Assembly (NCBI GenBank): GCA_016271365.2
Contig: CM028136.1
Location: forward strand, 471,136,001-471,200,000
DNA: 64,000 nucleotides
Direction: 5' to 3'
Source of the DNA: Neoceratodus forsteri
Taxonomy: Eukaryota; Chordata; Ceratodontiformes; Ceratodontidae
Shown here: one piece after another, positions 45,501 to 55,385 of the stretch
Numbering within the stretch: position 1 is the first letter of the stretch
Layout of the letters: each line of letters opens with the position of its first letter
The notes under the pieces: model-generated
Told to the model about the DNA's origin: nothing
What the model saw: only the letters and a program-made list of their open reading frames with translations
Database searches by the model: none
Program-made: the position numbers and the translations under genes

Positions 45501-45890
45501 GCTCACAGGAAAGTTAGGTGTGAGAGGTAATCTAAAATACTAACCCATAGCTGAATGGTATTGTCCTAAATTAACGTGTGCGAACATAGAAGAAAGTATT
45601 TTTCATTTTTTCTTTGATTGTCCTTCTAGCAATCAGGTGTGGGCAGAACTGGCCAATAGGTGGAAACTGCCCTTTTTTTACAAGAGTCTCGTATGCTACT
45701 TTAATACTTGGAGATTACTCTGGTGTTTGGAGAATCTTTCACAAAAGTACTTTACATGTACTTTTCGCTGCCATTCAATACTTTTTATGGCAAGCATGCT
45801 GTCAGTGTGTTCTGCAACAGCAACAAGCTTCAAACAGTGTTTTAATTACGCAGATAGAAGCTGTAATGATTAGAGTAAAATAACTTGACA
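42514..45890 (+). pseudogene. Tx1 ORF2 (endonuclease and reverse transcriptase)
   Basis: The endonuclease (42,514-42,927 and 42,959-43,378) has IHVASLNICSL, DIIFVQETRLS (catalytic) and INLYAPR. A G-D-F-N equivalent at 42,960 has decayed to GGDLIAV; SDHCILLGSL follows. The linker (43,431-44,333) has SPGIDGLSNDFYKKY. RT motifs are NWRPISILNSDYEILAKILN, LKGFIVALDQSKQ (frameshift), WQGCPLSPLPYTFALDP and YADNVTLAV, where the second catalytic Asp of YADD is Asn. The C-terminal region (45,111-45,883) includes a decayed Cys/His part (FHFFFDCPSSNQVW). Frameshifts lie at 42,927, 43,378, 44,333 and 44,910. Confidence 0.87.
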
Positions 45891-46180
45891 CACAGAGATT
45901 TACACCAGATAAAGTGGCCAATTCATGGAGACACTTCAAAATGTTCACTTAACGGAATATTTAGCCTTAGTTTTAGTATGCAAGTTTAAATACAGAGTAA
46001 TATGCGGGAATCCTCTTTGTTAGGTTTTTTTTTCTCTCTGATATGAAATGTTTAATACCTTTTATGATCATGATGCATACCTTCTATGCAATGTTTCTTA
46101 CTTTTTTGTGTTTTCTTCCTTTACACAATTTCTGGTATGATATATGAATATTGTGATGTAATGTTTATGATTCTTAATAA

Positions 46181-46440
46181 AAATTCCCCTACTCTTTTCG
46201 ATAAGTGCCATGGGATCTTTAACATCCACCTGAACTACCACCAATCCAGGCAGATGGGACCTTGGTTTAATGTCTCATCTGAAAGATGGCACCTCAGTAG
46301 TGCAGCACCCTTCTCATGCTGCACTACAGTGTCAGTACTGGGCTATTAACTGAAGTGCCAGATGTGGGAACTGAACCCACAGCCCTCTGATCTCCTGGTC
46401 TTAGAGGTGAGTGTGCTACCTACTGAGCCACTGACACTGC
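46181..46440 (-). mobile_element. tRNA-derived SINE, 5' half with A and B boxes
   Basis: On minus the head reads CAGTGTCAGTGGCTCAGTAGGTAGCACACTCACC (A-box TGGCTCAGTAGG), then GGGCTGTGGGTTCCCACATCTGGC (B-box GGTTC region). The body follows, and TAAAGATCCCATGGCACTTATC leads to the Tx1 breakpoint. The RNA polymerase III promoter is thus recognisable, though the B-box differs from GGTTCGANTCC. Confidence 0.85.
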
Positions 46441-46455
46441 ATTCACTTGATACAT
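46441..46455 (+). repeat. 103-bp segment, copy 1 (right end)
   Basis: ATTCACTTGATACAT. CACTTGATACAT completes copy 1 and is shared with 55,371-55,385. Confidence 0.8.
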
Positions 46456-48467
46456 GTTGACTATCAGGGAGCAATCTCCCGAAAGAAGGCAGATTTTTTT
46501 GCCTATAGAGATTGCTACAGTGGGTAACAGACCAGCTCAGTTCTTCTGTATGGTTGACAGACTTTTACATCCTGTCTGTCTCCATGTGGGAGGAGCAGTT
46601 TCTAGCACTAGGTGTGAGGAGTTGGCTCTGTTCTTTGCCAACAAGGTGTCCTCTATCCAGGATGGGGTCTCCTCGAATATCTCTTGAAAGGGATGTAGTG
46701 TCCGGCCTGAGCTGTGCAGAAACAGTCCTCCTGCCTGGGATGAGTTTGAGCTAGTTGGGGTGGAAAAGGTGATGGGGATAAACTCAAAGCTACAACCTAC
46801 ACATTGTGATCTGGACCTAGGTTTTACCCACCTTGTGGCTGGATGTTTTATCCTGATAGGACCTGTGATTGCTGAGGTTGTCTGGAGTTCATTGAGGAGT
46901 GGGATCTTTCCGGTGTCCTTAAAAGAGTCTCTGGTTAGACCCCTTTTAAAGAAGCCCTCTTTGGACCTGGACTGCCTCAGCAACTACAAGCCAGTCTCAA
47001 ACCTCCCATTTTTAGGGAAGGTTATAGAGAAAGTGGTGGCTGTTCAGCTTGAGAGACACCTCACATCTTCATCTACCTATGAGCCTTTCAAGTCTGGGTT
47101 CTGGGTAGGGCATAGTATGGAGACTGCCCTGGTAAGGGTGCTTAATGATCTCCTGATGGTGAGGGACAGGAGAGCTTGTACCATCTAGGTTCTCCTGGAC
47201 CCCTCTGCAGTGTTTGACATGGTGGACCATGAGGTGCTGTTTGACTGCCTGCAGATCTGGTGTGGCCTGTCTGGTGAGGTCATCTGCTGGTTCAGGTCAC
47301 ACCTGATGGACAGAGTGCATTGGGTGAAAATGGGACTTGTCTCATCTAGCCCAAAGCCTCTAAGCTGTGGAGTGCAGCAGGGGTCGGTCTTGTCACCCCT
47401 ATTGTTCACGATGTACATGCAGCCATTGGGGGACATTATCAGGCAGTACAGGTTGGGTTTTCACTGCTATGCAGATGATACCCAACTGTACTTGTTCTGT
47501 GCACCTGATGTCCAGGTGTCAGATCCCATATTTAACAACTGCCTCAAGGACTCAAAACTGGCTTAGACTCAACCCAGACAAGACTGAGGTACTGATGGCG
47601 GAGCGGGGTCATTGTGAGGGTGGTGTCCCCTAATCTAGTATTGGGGGGCATTTCAATTGCCCCTTCTAGACAGGTGAAGGATTTGGGTGTGATCCTAAAT
47701 GGTGGTGTGACACTTGATGCACAAGTGTTGTCCATGGTCAAAAGTAGTTTTTATCATCTCAGGAACAATGCCTGAATCCAAGCTCTGGTCCCTCCTGAGG
47801 ATCTGCCCACACTGGTACATGCTTTCGTAAATTCCAGGCTGGATTATTGTAATGCCCTGCTACCTTGGGTTATCTGGAGGTAACCTCCACAGACTGCAGC
47901 TGGTGCAGAAAGCGGCGGCAAGACTATTGACCAAAGTAAAGAGGTGTGAGCATATTACCCTGGTCCTCCACAGACTGCACTGGTTGCTGGTCAGGTGGAG
48001 GACTGTCTTCAAGATAGGGCTCCTTACCTACAAGACCCTGCATGAGGGTGGGGTCCCACCTATCTGCAAGATCTCCTTTACCCTTACCATCTGGCCCGGA
48101 TACTCCGTTCTGCCGAGGGGAGCCTCCTCGGGGTTCCCTGGGTGAGGCTGTAGCACTCAGGAGATAGAGCATTTGCAGTGGCTGCATCAACCCTGTGAAA
48201 CTCCTTGCCTGATTATCTAAGGGGGGGCCCCATCGTCGGAAGTCTTTAAAAGGGAACTGAAAACATTCCTATTTGAATTAGCTTTTATAATGTGATTTTA
48301 TTGATAGATAGAATGAAATTTTGTATTTACATTGATTTTATTATGTATGTTTGGTGATTTTAAAATATTGGACTGTGTTTTTACTGTTTAGCGCTCAGAG
48401 TCCCAGGAATTGGGCACTCTATAAACAGAAATATCTAAAAATATCCAAATATAAAACATAAGAAGAC
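46456..48467 (+). pseudogene. L2-like LINE, reverse transcriptase half and 3' UTR
   Basis: Begins in the linker (VDYQGAISRKKADFF) and continues in broken frames to RT. 46,760-47,188 has NYKPVSNLPFLGKVIEKVV, FKSGFWVGHSMETALVRVL. A decayed D-x-S-A-x-F-D block follows at about 47,195. 47,210-47,566 has GVQQGSVLSPLLFTMYMQ and an intact CYADDTQLYL. Later blocks include LRLNPDKTEVLM and LHRLHWLLVRWR (47,980 region), typical of the L2 thumb. The 3' end near 48,440 has AGCGCTCAGAG...GGGCACTCTATAAACAGAAA, the L2-style terminal stem and repeat tail. Confidence 0.85.
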
Positions 48468-48542
48468 AAAAACATGCATGTAATTTATTTCAAACCTTGT
48501 TACAGTGACTAGTTAGCAGCCTAAATGTTTAACTGACATTTA
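48468..48542 (+). repeat. 103-bp segment, copy 2 (left part)
   Basis: AAAAACATGCATG to GACATTTA. It is interrupted by the Harbinger at its TTA and completed at 55,358-55,385. Confidence 0.88.
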
Positions 48543-48554
48543 GGGCCAGATATT

Positions 48555-48775
48555 CAAAAGGGTTGCGCCATGCGCAATAGGGTTGCGCATGCACAAGTCC
48601 AAGTGCGCGCCATTCTCATGAGCATCTAGTAAGAGGCAGTTGCGCCACCGAAAACATGCTGAGCAACAGCGCAATGCAAATGAAGGCATACGCAACTGAA
48701 GGGGTTGGATCCATGCATAAAGAGCGCAATGCGATATTCAAAGACTTGCGCAATGCGCAACAGCGGAACAGCCGG
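48555..48775. repeat. Left GCGCAA/TTGCGC motif cluster (subterminal)
   Basis: About ten copies of TTGCGC, TGCGCAA or GCGCAAT occur in 220 bp, for example TTGCGCAATGCGCAAC near 48,747. Subterminal repeats in DNA transposons usually bind the transposase or its Myb partner. Confidence 0.6.
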
Positions 48776-49029
48776 AAGTTGCTCCCCAGCGGAAATGAGC
48801 CAAAATAAAAAGGCTCAAGGAAGAGGCGCAAGAACGCTACAGGGATGCCAAGTGGGGAAGAGAGCGAGAGAAAGACAGACAGTGGCAGGCCAGGGCAGGC
48901 AAGGGAAGCAGTGTGGACCATAGGCTGCAGATGCCAGTGGGGGGTGCCCGGTGCAGTGGAAGTAGCAGTCAGGACAGCGGGGTAACAGAGCAACATCAGC
49001 CAGGGGGGGTCACAAGCCAGGGAGATAGA

Positions 49030-50260
49030 CAGTGGCAGCTTCCACATGGAAGCTGTAATGAGGGGTGAGAATGCAAGCTGCAGGGGACGAGGCCGTGGAA
49101 GGGGCCCGTCGGCGGTATGCCCCCAACAGGCAGTACCGTGCCCGCACCAGCTATGAGCTGTACACAGATGTAGAGATTGTGGGCCGTACCACCTGAACAG
49201 GGCAATACTGAGGCGGCTCTGTGAGCTGTGCAGTGATGTGATGCAGGCACCCTCACGACGGAGTCACGCTCTGTCAGTGGAGACCAAGGTGACAGCCTGC
49301 ATGTGCCTGCTCACCACGGGCACCTTCCAGATGCCGACAGGGGACACCACAGGCATCACACAGTCAGCCACGTCACGCATCCTCACCCGGTTCCTCAGTG
49401 CACTGCTGCCACATGCTGCAGAACACATCCATTTCCCCAGCACTGCAGCAGAGCATACAGCAAACATGCGGGAGTTCCACAGGGTAGCACGTATGCCTGG
49501 CGTGCTAGGGGCCATAGGCTGCACCCATGTGGCCATTCGTATGCCACCTGGCCCCGATGGTGCAGCGTATATGAACCGAAAGGGATACCCCAGTGTCAAC
49601 TGCCAGGTGGTGTGTGATGCCACTGGGCGATAATCAATGTCTGTGCCACACACCCTGGTGGAGCACATGATGCTTTACATGGCATCAGTCCGCACTGTGC
49701 CATCGATTCGAGAGTGGGACATCCCCACAGGACATCTAGTGGGTGAGTACGCATGTATGGAATGCAAACTTGGGGCAAGGTGGGAATGCCGTGGTAGTAA
49801 CACCAGGGATATGGGCAAAATGGACCTGAACATGACACTGATCTCCACTCATTCCACACAGGTGACAGCGGTACCCACTCCATCCCTGGCTGCTCACACC
49901 CGCATCGGCGCCCCATGACCCATTGCAGCAACGCTATAATAAGGCACATGCCGCCACACGCAACATCATAGAGTGGGTGTTTGGGATACTCAAGGTACGC
50001 TTCTGATGCCTAGACACCTCCAGCGGTGCCCTACAGTACAGCCCCCAAAAGGCCTGTGGGATATTCCTGGCCTGTTGCATCCTGCACAACATGGCCAAAG
50101 ACTGTGGGATAGCCCTACAGGTTGAAGGGGGGACAGCGATGGGGACGCCAGTGTTGATGGTGATGAGCAGCCCCCCCTAGGATGGTGGGACCCCCGACTG
50201 ATCCGACAGGCCCAGCTGCACCGGGACACCATCACAGAGGAGCACTATGCATGACACAGG
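49030..50260 (+). pseudogene. HARBI1-like PIF/Harbinger nuclease
   Basis: The N-terminal part is in broken frames (RRYAPNRQYRARTSYELY, LRRLCELC). The main frame 49,238-49,633 has SVETKVTACMCLLTTGTFQ, TGITQSATSRILTRFL, GVLGAIGCTHVAI (the canonical I-D-C/G-T-H block, with the first catalytic Asp now Gly) and YMNRKGYPSVNCQVVCDATGR, then a TAA. After further shifts come HPGGAHDA (second Asp present) and DIPTGHLVG. A GT-AG intron at 49,743-49,861 separates exon 1 from exon 2 (D-S-G, one-base loss, YPLHPWLLTP; IIEWVFGILKVRF, catalytic Glu present, then TGA). The enzyme normally excises and inserts the element at TTA. This copy is dead. Confidence 0.87.
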
Positions 50261-50899
50261 TAAGTCAAGGGCCATGCAACCAACACTGTCCAGGCACAAA
50301 CCACAGGCACACAGGGTAACACACCAGAGGTGCATGACGGCCAGGGAGTGGAAGGGTCCAGGCATACAAACATACCATCAGGGAGGGGTGAACACTCATA
50401 TGGACATACACACACCAGGCACAGAGCGTACATGGGCAGATGCACAGCACAGCAGAACCGACATTGCTACACACAGAACCACTGACCATCCCTCACCACC
50501 TGTGTGTCCAAGTACATGTGTCAGATGCTGGGCACCTTGCACCTTGGTGTACAGTACAATGTAGGCATCATCATGCACACGCACCTGTGGACAGCAGTTG
50601 GGAGGGTGTGCAGGTGGTCCTGTAGGTCGGAGTGTTGAGCAGAGCACCCAGCAGTGCACTGCCCACCATGACACACATTGCACACAGGGCAGCACCAGAC
50701 AGGGCCCACACTGGGAGACAGGTCAGTCATGTAGCACTGTCCCATGGCCACCGCAGATGCGTGGGTGGCCCCGCCATGACCCAACAGCCCTGGCAGACTG
50801 AGCAGGGACCACATGGGGTGGCACTGTTGGACCACCAGGGGTCCCACTGCGTGAAAGCGACCTTGCCCACACAGGGGTCTGCAGCATGCCGAACAAACC

Positions 50900-52361
50900 T
50901 GCACCAGGGGTGCTCTGGATGCCCACAGCAGAACCCGCGCCAACAGGCCTGGTGTCGCACAACGCCGGAATGGGAGTGAAAGTGAACTGTGGGTGTGGCG
51001 TACAGGGGCACCTGACTATGTGCCCAATGCGTCACGACAGAGACCACTGCCTGGGTCAGCCTGTCAATGGCGGCAGTCACATCCGGTCCGCATACCGAAC
51101 CATCTCTGCATGGTCCAGAGCACACCCTGCTGTGCCACTCCACAGCCACAGACAGTGCCTCCACGACATTGCAACCCGCCTGCTGCTGTACTGATTCCTG
51201 CAGCAGGCGTGGTATGCTCGTCCAATGGGTACTGTGCCCCAACGGCATCCTGTCCCCAGGGTGTGGAAGGTCCTGATGCACAACACCCCTTGAGGGTGGG
51301 TGCTGTTCACCAGGACCAGGAATGGGCAGATCAAAGGGTGGCGGACATGTGCCATCACTTGACACTGTACCCCCAGACCTGGTGGGTGACTGCTGCTGCC
51401 GCCCCTCCAACCGCTGTGCCCCAGGATCCACTCGTTCCACCGCTGTGGCCGCAACAGTGCCAGACACCTGCACAGCCACTGGTGCTGCCCCACCGGTGCT
51501 GACAGGCACAGCCTGGGACTGTGCCAACATGCTGGTACACAAGCTGGAACCAGAAAGGCCCTGGGGCACGTGTTGGCCTGCTGTGTGTCGCTCATGGGAC
51601 ACACATATCACTGCCCATTGAAGTCCTTGCATCATCAATGGTGTAGGTACGCAGCATAGCCACATGTCACAGGCTGCTGCTGGCATGGCGCATGCCAGGA
51701 CTGCTGAGACACAGGCTGTGCACCCCTCACACCGGAATCACCGACACCAGAGTTGGCGGCCCAGCGTGCATGCTGCTGCAGTGCATGCTGGCTGGTGACA
51801 GAGGTGGATGGACCTCCTCCATGTCCAGCAGGTCATCATCACTGCCTGGACCCACCACCACTGTCTCCTGAAGATGAACAGGATCTGTAACAGAAAGAGA
51901 GTACATGTGAGTGCATGTGAACAACCTCCCCCAACAACACCACCATGTCATACTGCAGTGATGGGCTTCCACCTGTCTGGAATCCACCTCCTGGTACGCC
52001 TCAATAGTGCTCCACTGCATTGATGCAGCCAGTCTGTCCTCAGCCGGGGTCAGCTCCAACACCACTGGCTGGCCTCGCCAGTGCCAGCACGCTGCCGCCT
52101 GAAGGCTGCCACCTTCTCCTTCACCCTCCCGGGTCTGTCCCCATCTTCTTGCATTCCTGCACGGAGCACTGGTGGCTTCCATGCAGGTTCACGGCCCGAG
52201 CTACCCCTCCCATGCAGCCAAGACGGGACTGAGGGTGCCTCCGTCCACTCAGTAGTGCCTCCTCCAGGTAGGCCTGAAGAGGGCCTCTGTCTCTGCTGTG
52301 GTAAAGTTGGGCCTCCTCCACACCCACCATCCTCACCCTCACCTTGTCTCTGCTCGGTCAT
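50900..52361 (-). pseudogene. Myb/SANT-like Harbinger partner gene, minus strand
   Basis: The ATG at 52,361 is 144 bp downstream of a TATA box. Across three alternating frames one reads NFTTAETEALF, LEEALLSGR, GVARAVNLHGSHQ, VQECKK, GRVKEKVAAFRRQRAGTG and VVLELTPAEDRLAAS. This is the order of the Myb/SANT-like DNA-binding proteins that accompany Harbinger nucleases (N-F-T-x-x-E start, V-Q-E-C-K-K-R-W-x-D-L, basic tail, E-L-T-P). A splice acceptor (CTCTCTTTCTGTTACAG, minus, near 51,890) opens an acidic exon (ETVVVGPGSDDDLLDMEEV). A long frame at 50,727-51,686 ends with a helical TAAIDRLTQAVVSVV-type part. Several frameshifts inactivate it. Confidence 0.6.
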
Positions 52362-52504
52362 GGCGATCTGTATGGGGGGAAGTGGACACCTGTCACTGTG
52401 CAGTCTACAGCATTTTCCCATGACCATTGTCCAGAACATCACACAGCATGCAACTCACATCTCACCTGCAGTAACCGAATCTGGCCAGCGCAGCACAATG
52501 TCAC

Positions 52505-52512
52505 CTATTTAT
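52505..52512 (-). promoter_or_regulatory. TATA box for the minus-strand Myb/SANT-like gene
   Basis: Minus-strand CTATAAATAGG (plus: CCTATTTATAG) lies 144-151 bp upstream of the ATG at 52,361, in the divergent region shared with the plus-strand gene. Confidence 0.55.
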
Positions 52513-52559
52513 AGCACAATGCATGTAAATGAAGTGTTGTGCAACTTTAATGACATGCT

Positions 52560-53070
52560 AATCTCGCTACTGCGCCTTTGAATGGCTGATCAGATGATTT
52601 GCATGTGTCGTCTGAATATCGCGCCGTTGCACTTTGCGCAAGTTGTTTGAGCCGGCTGAGCCAATGGCGCAGATCTGTGACTGTGCAGTACACTGCATTG
52701 CGCGTGCCCAGGTAGCTTACGCTGACGTCTGCCGTGCTGCTGACGTGCTGTGCGCAATCGGCAATTCAGGCCATGGCCACCATTGTGCCAGTGGCGCTAC
52801 AGCACTGGGCACTATATGGCGCTGTGGCACTACTGCGCAGTAGTACACTGCGGCACTGTCACGCAGGTGGTCAGTCGAGCAGGATGTGTAGACGTCAGAT
52901 AGCGCCAGCGTGGCCTTGCGCCATTGACCCATGACCTGGTGCCCAGCCTTTGCCCCTGCACTATTCGGCTGCCATGTACGTTTCATTGCGCCGTCTCAGT
53001 GACAGCACTATGGGACTAACGGCGCTGTACGAACAGCGCGATTGCAACCTATGGTGTTCTATTGCGCAAC
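52560..53070. repeat. Central GCGCAA/TTGCGC motif cluster in the divergent promoter
   Basis: A third cluster of the same motif (about fifteen GCGC-containing hits such as GTGCGCAATCGG, TTGCGCCG, AGCGCGATTGC, TTGCGCAAC) lies between the minus gene and the plus gene. It includes GAATATCGCGC near 52,613, which resembles the terminal GAATATC. It may be a transposase-binding or regulatory array, or a trace of an internal end from element fusion. Confidence 0.55.
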
Positions 53071-53130
53071 AGTGCCACGTGGGGTTACCACGCTGTGGGG
53101 CGCCATATTGCCTGCTGTTAACCTGGAAGC

Positions 53131-54333
53131 ATGGCATGCAGGAGGGAAGTGCAATGGAGCCCGGTGGAGGTGGCCAACCTGGTGGGCTTGGTAGAGCCCC
53201 ACTATGGGGCACTGTATGGTGAGGAGCCCCTCACCATGGCTAGAACACAGGTCTGGCTGCAAGTGGCCAATGACCTGGTGGGGGTCACTGGGAGGCGCCG
53301 GTCAGCTGAGCAGTGCCGGCACTGGTACAGTGACCTCCACAGGAGGGATCCTGAGCTTCATGAATGGCTACGGTCACGTGCCAGGAGGGGCATGGTGCCT
53401 AGGCCAGGTGGGTGTACCATCTATGCACCTGTATTCTCTGTAGGGGTGTGAGTGTGTTTTGGTGGCTGTGCATAGGTGATGGCTCTGCCATGGTTGGCTG
53501 TGTCAGTGTGTGCAGGTGTGAGATGCATGGGTCTGGCTGTGTGGGCAGGCACTCTCACTGGGGCAGGGGGCAGTCTGCTTTGGAGTCACACTGATGTTTT
53601 TCTCAACATTTGTCTCCCACAGGATGGGTGGAGAGGATGCAGGCACGAGGTGAGGAGGGCCGTGCCAGGGCCCCGGTGCCGGTCGGTGGTGCTGTGGGTG
53701 GTGCACCCCAGCAGCAGCAGCTGCAGCAGCAGACACAGCTGCTTGAGGAGTGTGAGTATCATTACTTCATGGATGCTATTGCATGCTGGCAGGGGGCATG
53801 ACCACCAGCCATGCACAACACAACCATGCACAACACAGGCGACATCCATCACTGTCCAGTGTCACAGCACGTCTGTGTATGCGTCACTGGTGGTCCATGC
53901 ATGCACTGGGCACATGGCTGTGGGACTGGCATTGCACCACATTGCCACGTCACTTGACAGCCTTGTTTGTGCTGTGATGTACATGGCCAGTGTGTGTGTG
54001 TGCAGTGGTGCACATAGCTGGTGCTGCCTGGTTGGGCTGGCCATGTGCATGTCCACTGTGGGTGGGTGCATACCATCACAGGTGCGGGACATTGGGCTAT
54101 ATGGCTTGCAGGTTGGGTGGTGTTCAGGGTTGTGGTCAGTCACAGCCATTGACTGTGTTCCCATTTTCCTAGGCCTGACTGTGCTACGCCGCATTGAGCG
54201 TGCCTTGCAGCAGATCCACCAAGTGTCAGACAACACGGCTATACTGGAAAGCATCCAGCGCCATGGCCTCAGGAGGAGGCGGAGCCAACCACGGCGGCAC
54301 CAGGCGGAGGAGGACCGGCCTGCTAGGCCTTAA
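53131..54333 (+). CDS. Myb/SANT-like protein of Harbinger, three exons, open frame
   Basis: Join of 53,131-53,407, 53,623-53,751 and 54,173-54,333 gives 188 residues with no stop or shift. Introns are GT-AG with good sites (CAG|GTGGGT; TGTCTCCCACAG; GT|GTGAGT read as AGT|GTGAGT; CCCATTTTCCTAG). Exon 1 holds a Myb/SANT-like helix set with spaced Trp (EVQWSPVEVANLV, TQVWLQVANDLVG, SAEQCRHWYSDLHRRDPEL). Exon 2 is Gly/Ala-rich with a Gln run (QQQQLQQQTQLLEE). Exon 3 is a helix plus a basic tail (LRRIERALQQIHQVSDNTA, HGLRRRRSQPRRHQ), consistent with nuclear entry. Such proteins bind the element ends and import the nuclease. The start Met gives a compact N-terminus just before the Myb-like helices. 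Confidence 0.72.
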
Positions 54334-55140
54334 GCCAGATTCCCTTCCCACTTCACCCATCCCTCCCACCCTCCCTTCCCTCTCCAAGTTGTTCATCCCT
54401 ACCTCTTGCCCACCCCTACCTTGTACCCCTACTCCCCCTCCTGTAAATAGTTCTCTTGTTGGTTTTGTCATTTACATTTTTGTAATACATTGATATTTTG
54501 ATATGAATATTGTGTTGGTCTCTGATTTGCAGCTGGCTATGGTTGCTCAGTTGCAGTGGTGTGCATGCCATCTGGGGTGGTATGGTCCTGGGTGTGTGTG
54601 TGTGTGTGTGTGCATGGGGAGGTGTCTCCAGTGTGGTAGTGTCTTTCTGTTGGTCTTGCCATCTGCTGCCGCCCACTGCTGGGTGCACAGGGTGGGTCTG
54701 GCTTGTATGCTTCTCTGCTACATGGGGTTGACGTGTGCCGGGCGGGATGCATGGTGTGTCCTGCAGTGCCAGTCACTGCACATGGGTGGTGTCTTGGGAT
54801 CACAGTGCAGGGTGTGCTGTGCGTACGGGGGGGGCTGATGTGCACTGTGGTTGTCATCCCCCTGTGTGTGGCAGTCTCAGCCTGCCAGTGGTTGTGCTGG
54901 GGCGTCATGGCCCTGCTGTGCTTTGTTGGCTTGTCCCCAGGGCCAGTGGATCATCCATCCCACCCCCAGTGATGCTGTGCTTGGAGTGTGCAGGTGTCTT
55001 GTTGGTTCTGCAGTGAGTTCCTGTGCCCATGTGTGGCATGGCTGCGGTGGGCCCCAGCCTGCCTCCCTGGATGTGCAGTTCCATTGCTCTTCGGGGGGGG
55101 GGCTCTGCTTGCACTATGGCACCTCTGGACTGCTCAGCTG
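54334..55140. other. 3' UTR and subterminal non-coding part of the Harbinger
   Basis: A pyrimidine-rich stretch (54,340-54,440) and a (GT)n run near 54,590-54,612. The TTTGTAATACATTG region near 54,479 may serve as polyadenylation context. No ORF is supported. Confidence 0.5.
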
Positions 55141-55149
55141 GGCTGCCCT

Positions 55150-55169
55150 GGTTGCGCTATAGCGCAACC
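55150..55169. repeat. 20-bp perfect palindrome in the right subterminal region
   Basis: GGTTGCGCTATAGCGCAACC is fully self-complementary and contains two head-to-head TTGCGC motifs. More TTGCGCTAT copies follow at about 55,194. Confidence 0.85.
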
Positions 55170-55357
55170 TTTCTGCTCAGCTTCCCCTTCCTGGTTGCGC
55201 TATGGAGCAGTTTGTGCGATATTCAGACGTTGGCTGCTTGTGCACTTTGTTCTGCTCCATGTTTGAATATCGCGTCTGTTGCACATATGCTCAATTGATT
55301 TGTGCTTGCTCCTGCTGTTGCACACATTTTGGGAGCAGTTTGAATATCCGGCCCTTA

Positions 55358-55385
55358 ATGTTTAACTGACATTCACTTGATACAT
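55358..55385 (+). repeat. 103-bp segment, copy 2 (right part)
   Basis: ATGTTTAACTGACATTCACTTGATACAT completes copy 2 after the Harbinger and its TTA duplication. Confidence 0.88.

Larger units (their letters stand above)
40433..46180 (+). mobile_element. Full-length Tx1-clade LINE inserted in a SINE
   Basis: A 5.75-kb element with a very short 5' leader (34 bp), an ORF1 with three CCHC zinc knuckles and an ORF2 with endonuclease and RT. The 3' end is TTCTTAATAA next to the target duplication. The ORF1 architecture is that of Tx1-L elements known from frogs and fishes. Moderately decayed. Confidence 0.88.
48543..55354 (+). mobile_element. PIF/Harbinger DNA transposon with three genes
   Basis: Terminal inverted repeats GGGCCAGATATTCAAA (48,543-48,558) and the complement of GGGCCGGATATTCAAA (ending 55,354) are flanked by TTA (48,540-48,542 and 55,355-55,357), the Harbinger target duplication. 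Inside are a HARBI1-like nuclease (+), a Myb/SANT-like gene (-) and a second Myb/SANT-like gene (+). GC content is far above the surrounding AT-rich DNA. The usual element of this superfamily has one nuclease and one Myb-like gene. Confidence 0.88.

Noticed and set aside
46345..46440. A tRNA gene on the minus strand
   Set aside because: A-box and B-box are present but no cloverleaf or acceptor stem can be drawn. It is the head of a SINE.
50727..51686. A 319-residue open frame on the minus strand as an independent gene
   Set aside because: The composition follows the GC-rich, low-complexity background. Parts fit the C-terminal region of the decayed Myb/SANT-like gene, so it is treated as part of that pseudogene.
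48543..52620. Two adjacent Harbingers rather than one
   Set aside because: GAATATCGCGC at 52,613 resembles a terminus, but there is no GGCCC end or TTA pair there. Kept as one element, with the alternative noted.
54590..54612. (GT)n run
   Set aside because: A short simple repeat without further structure.
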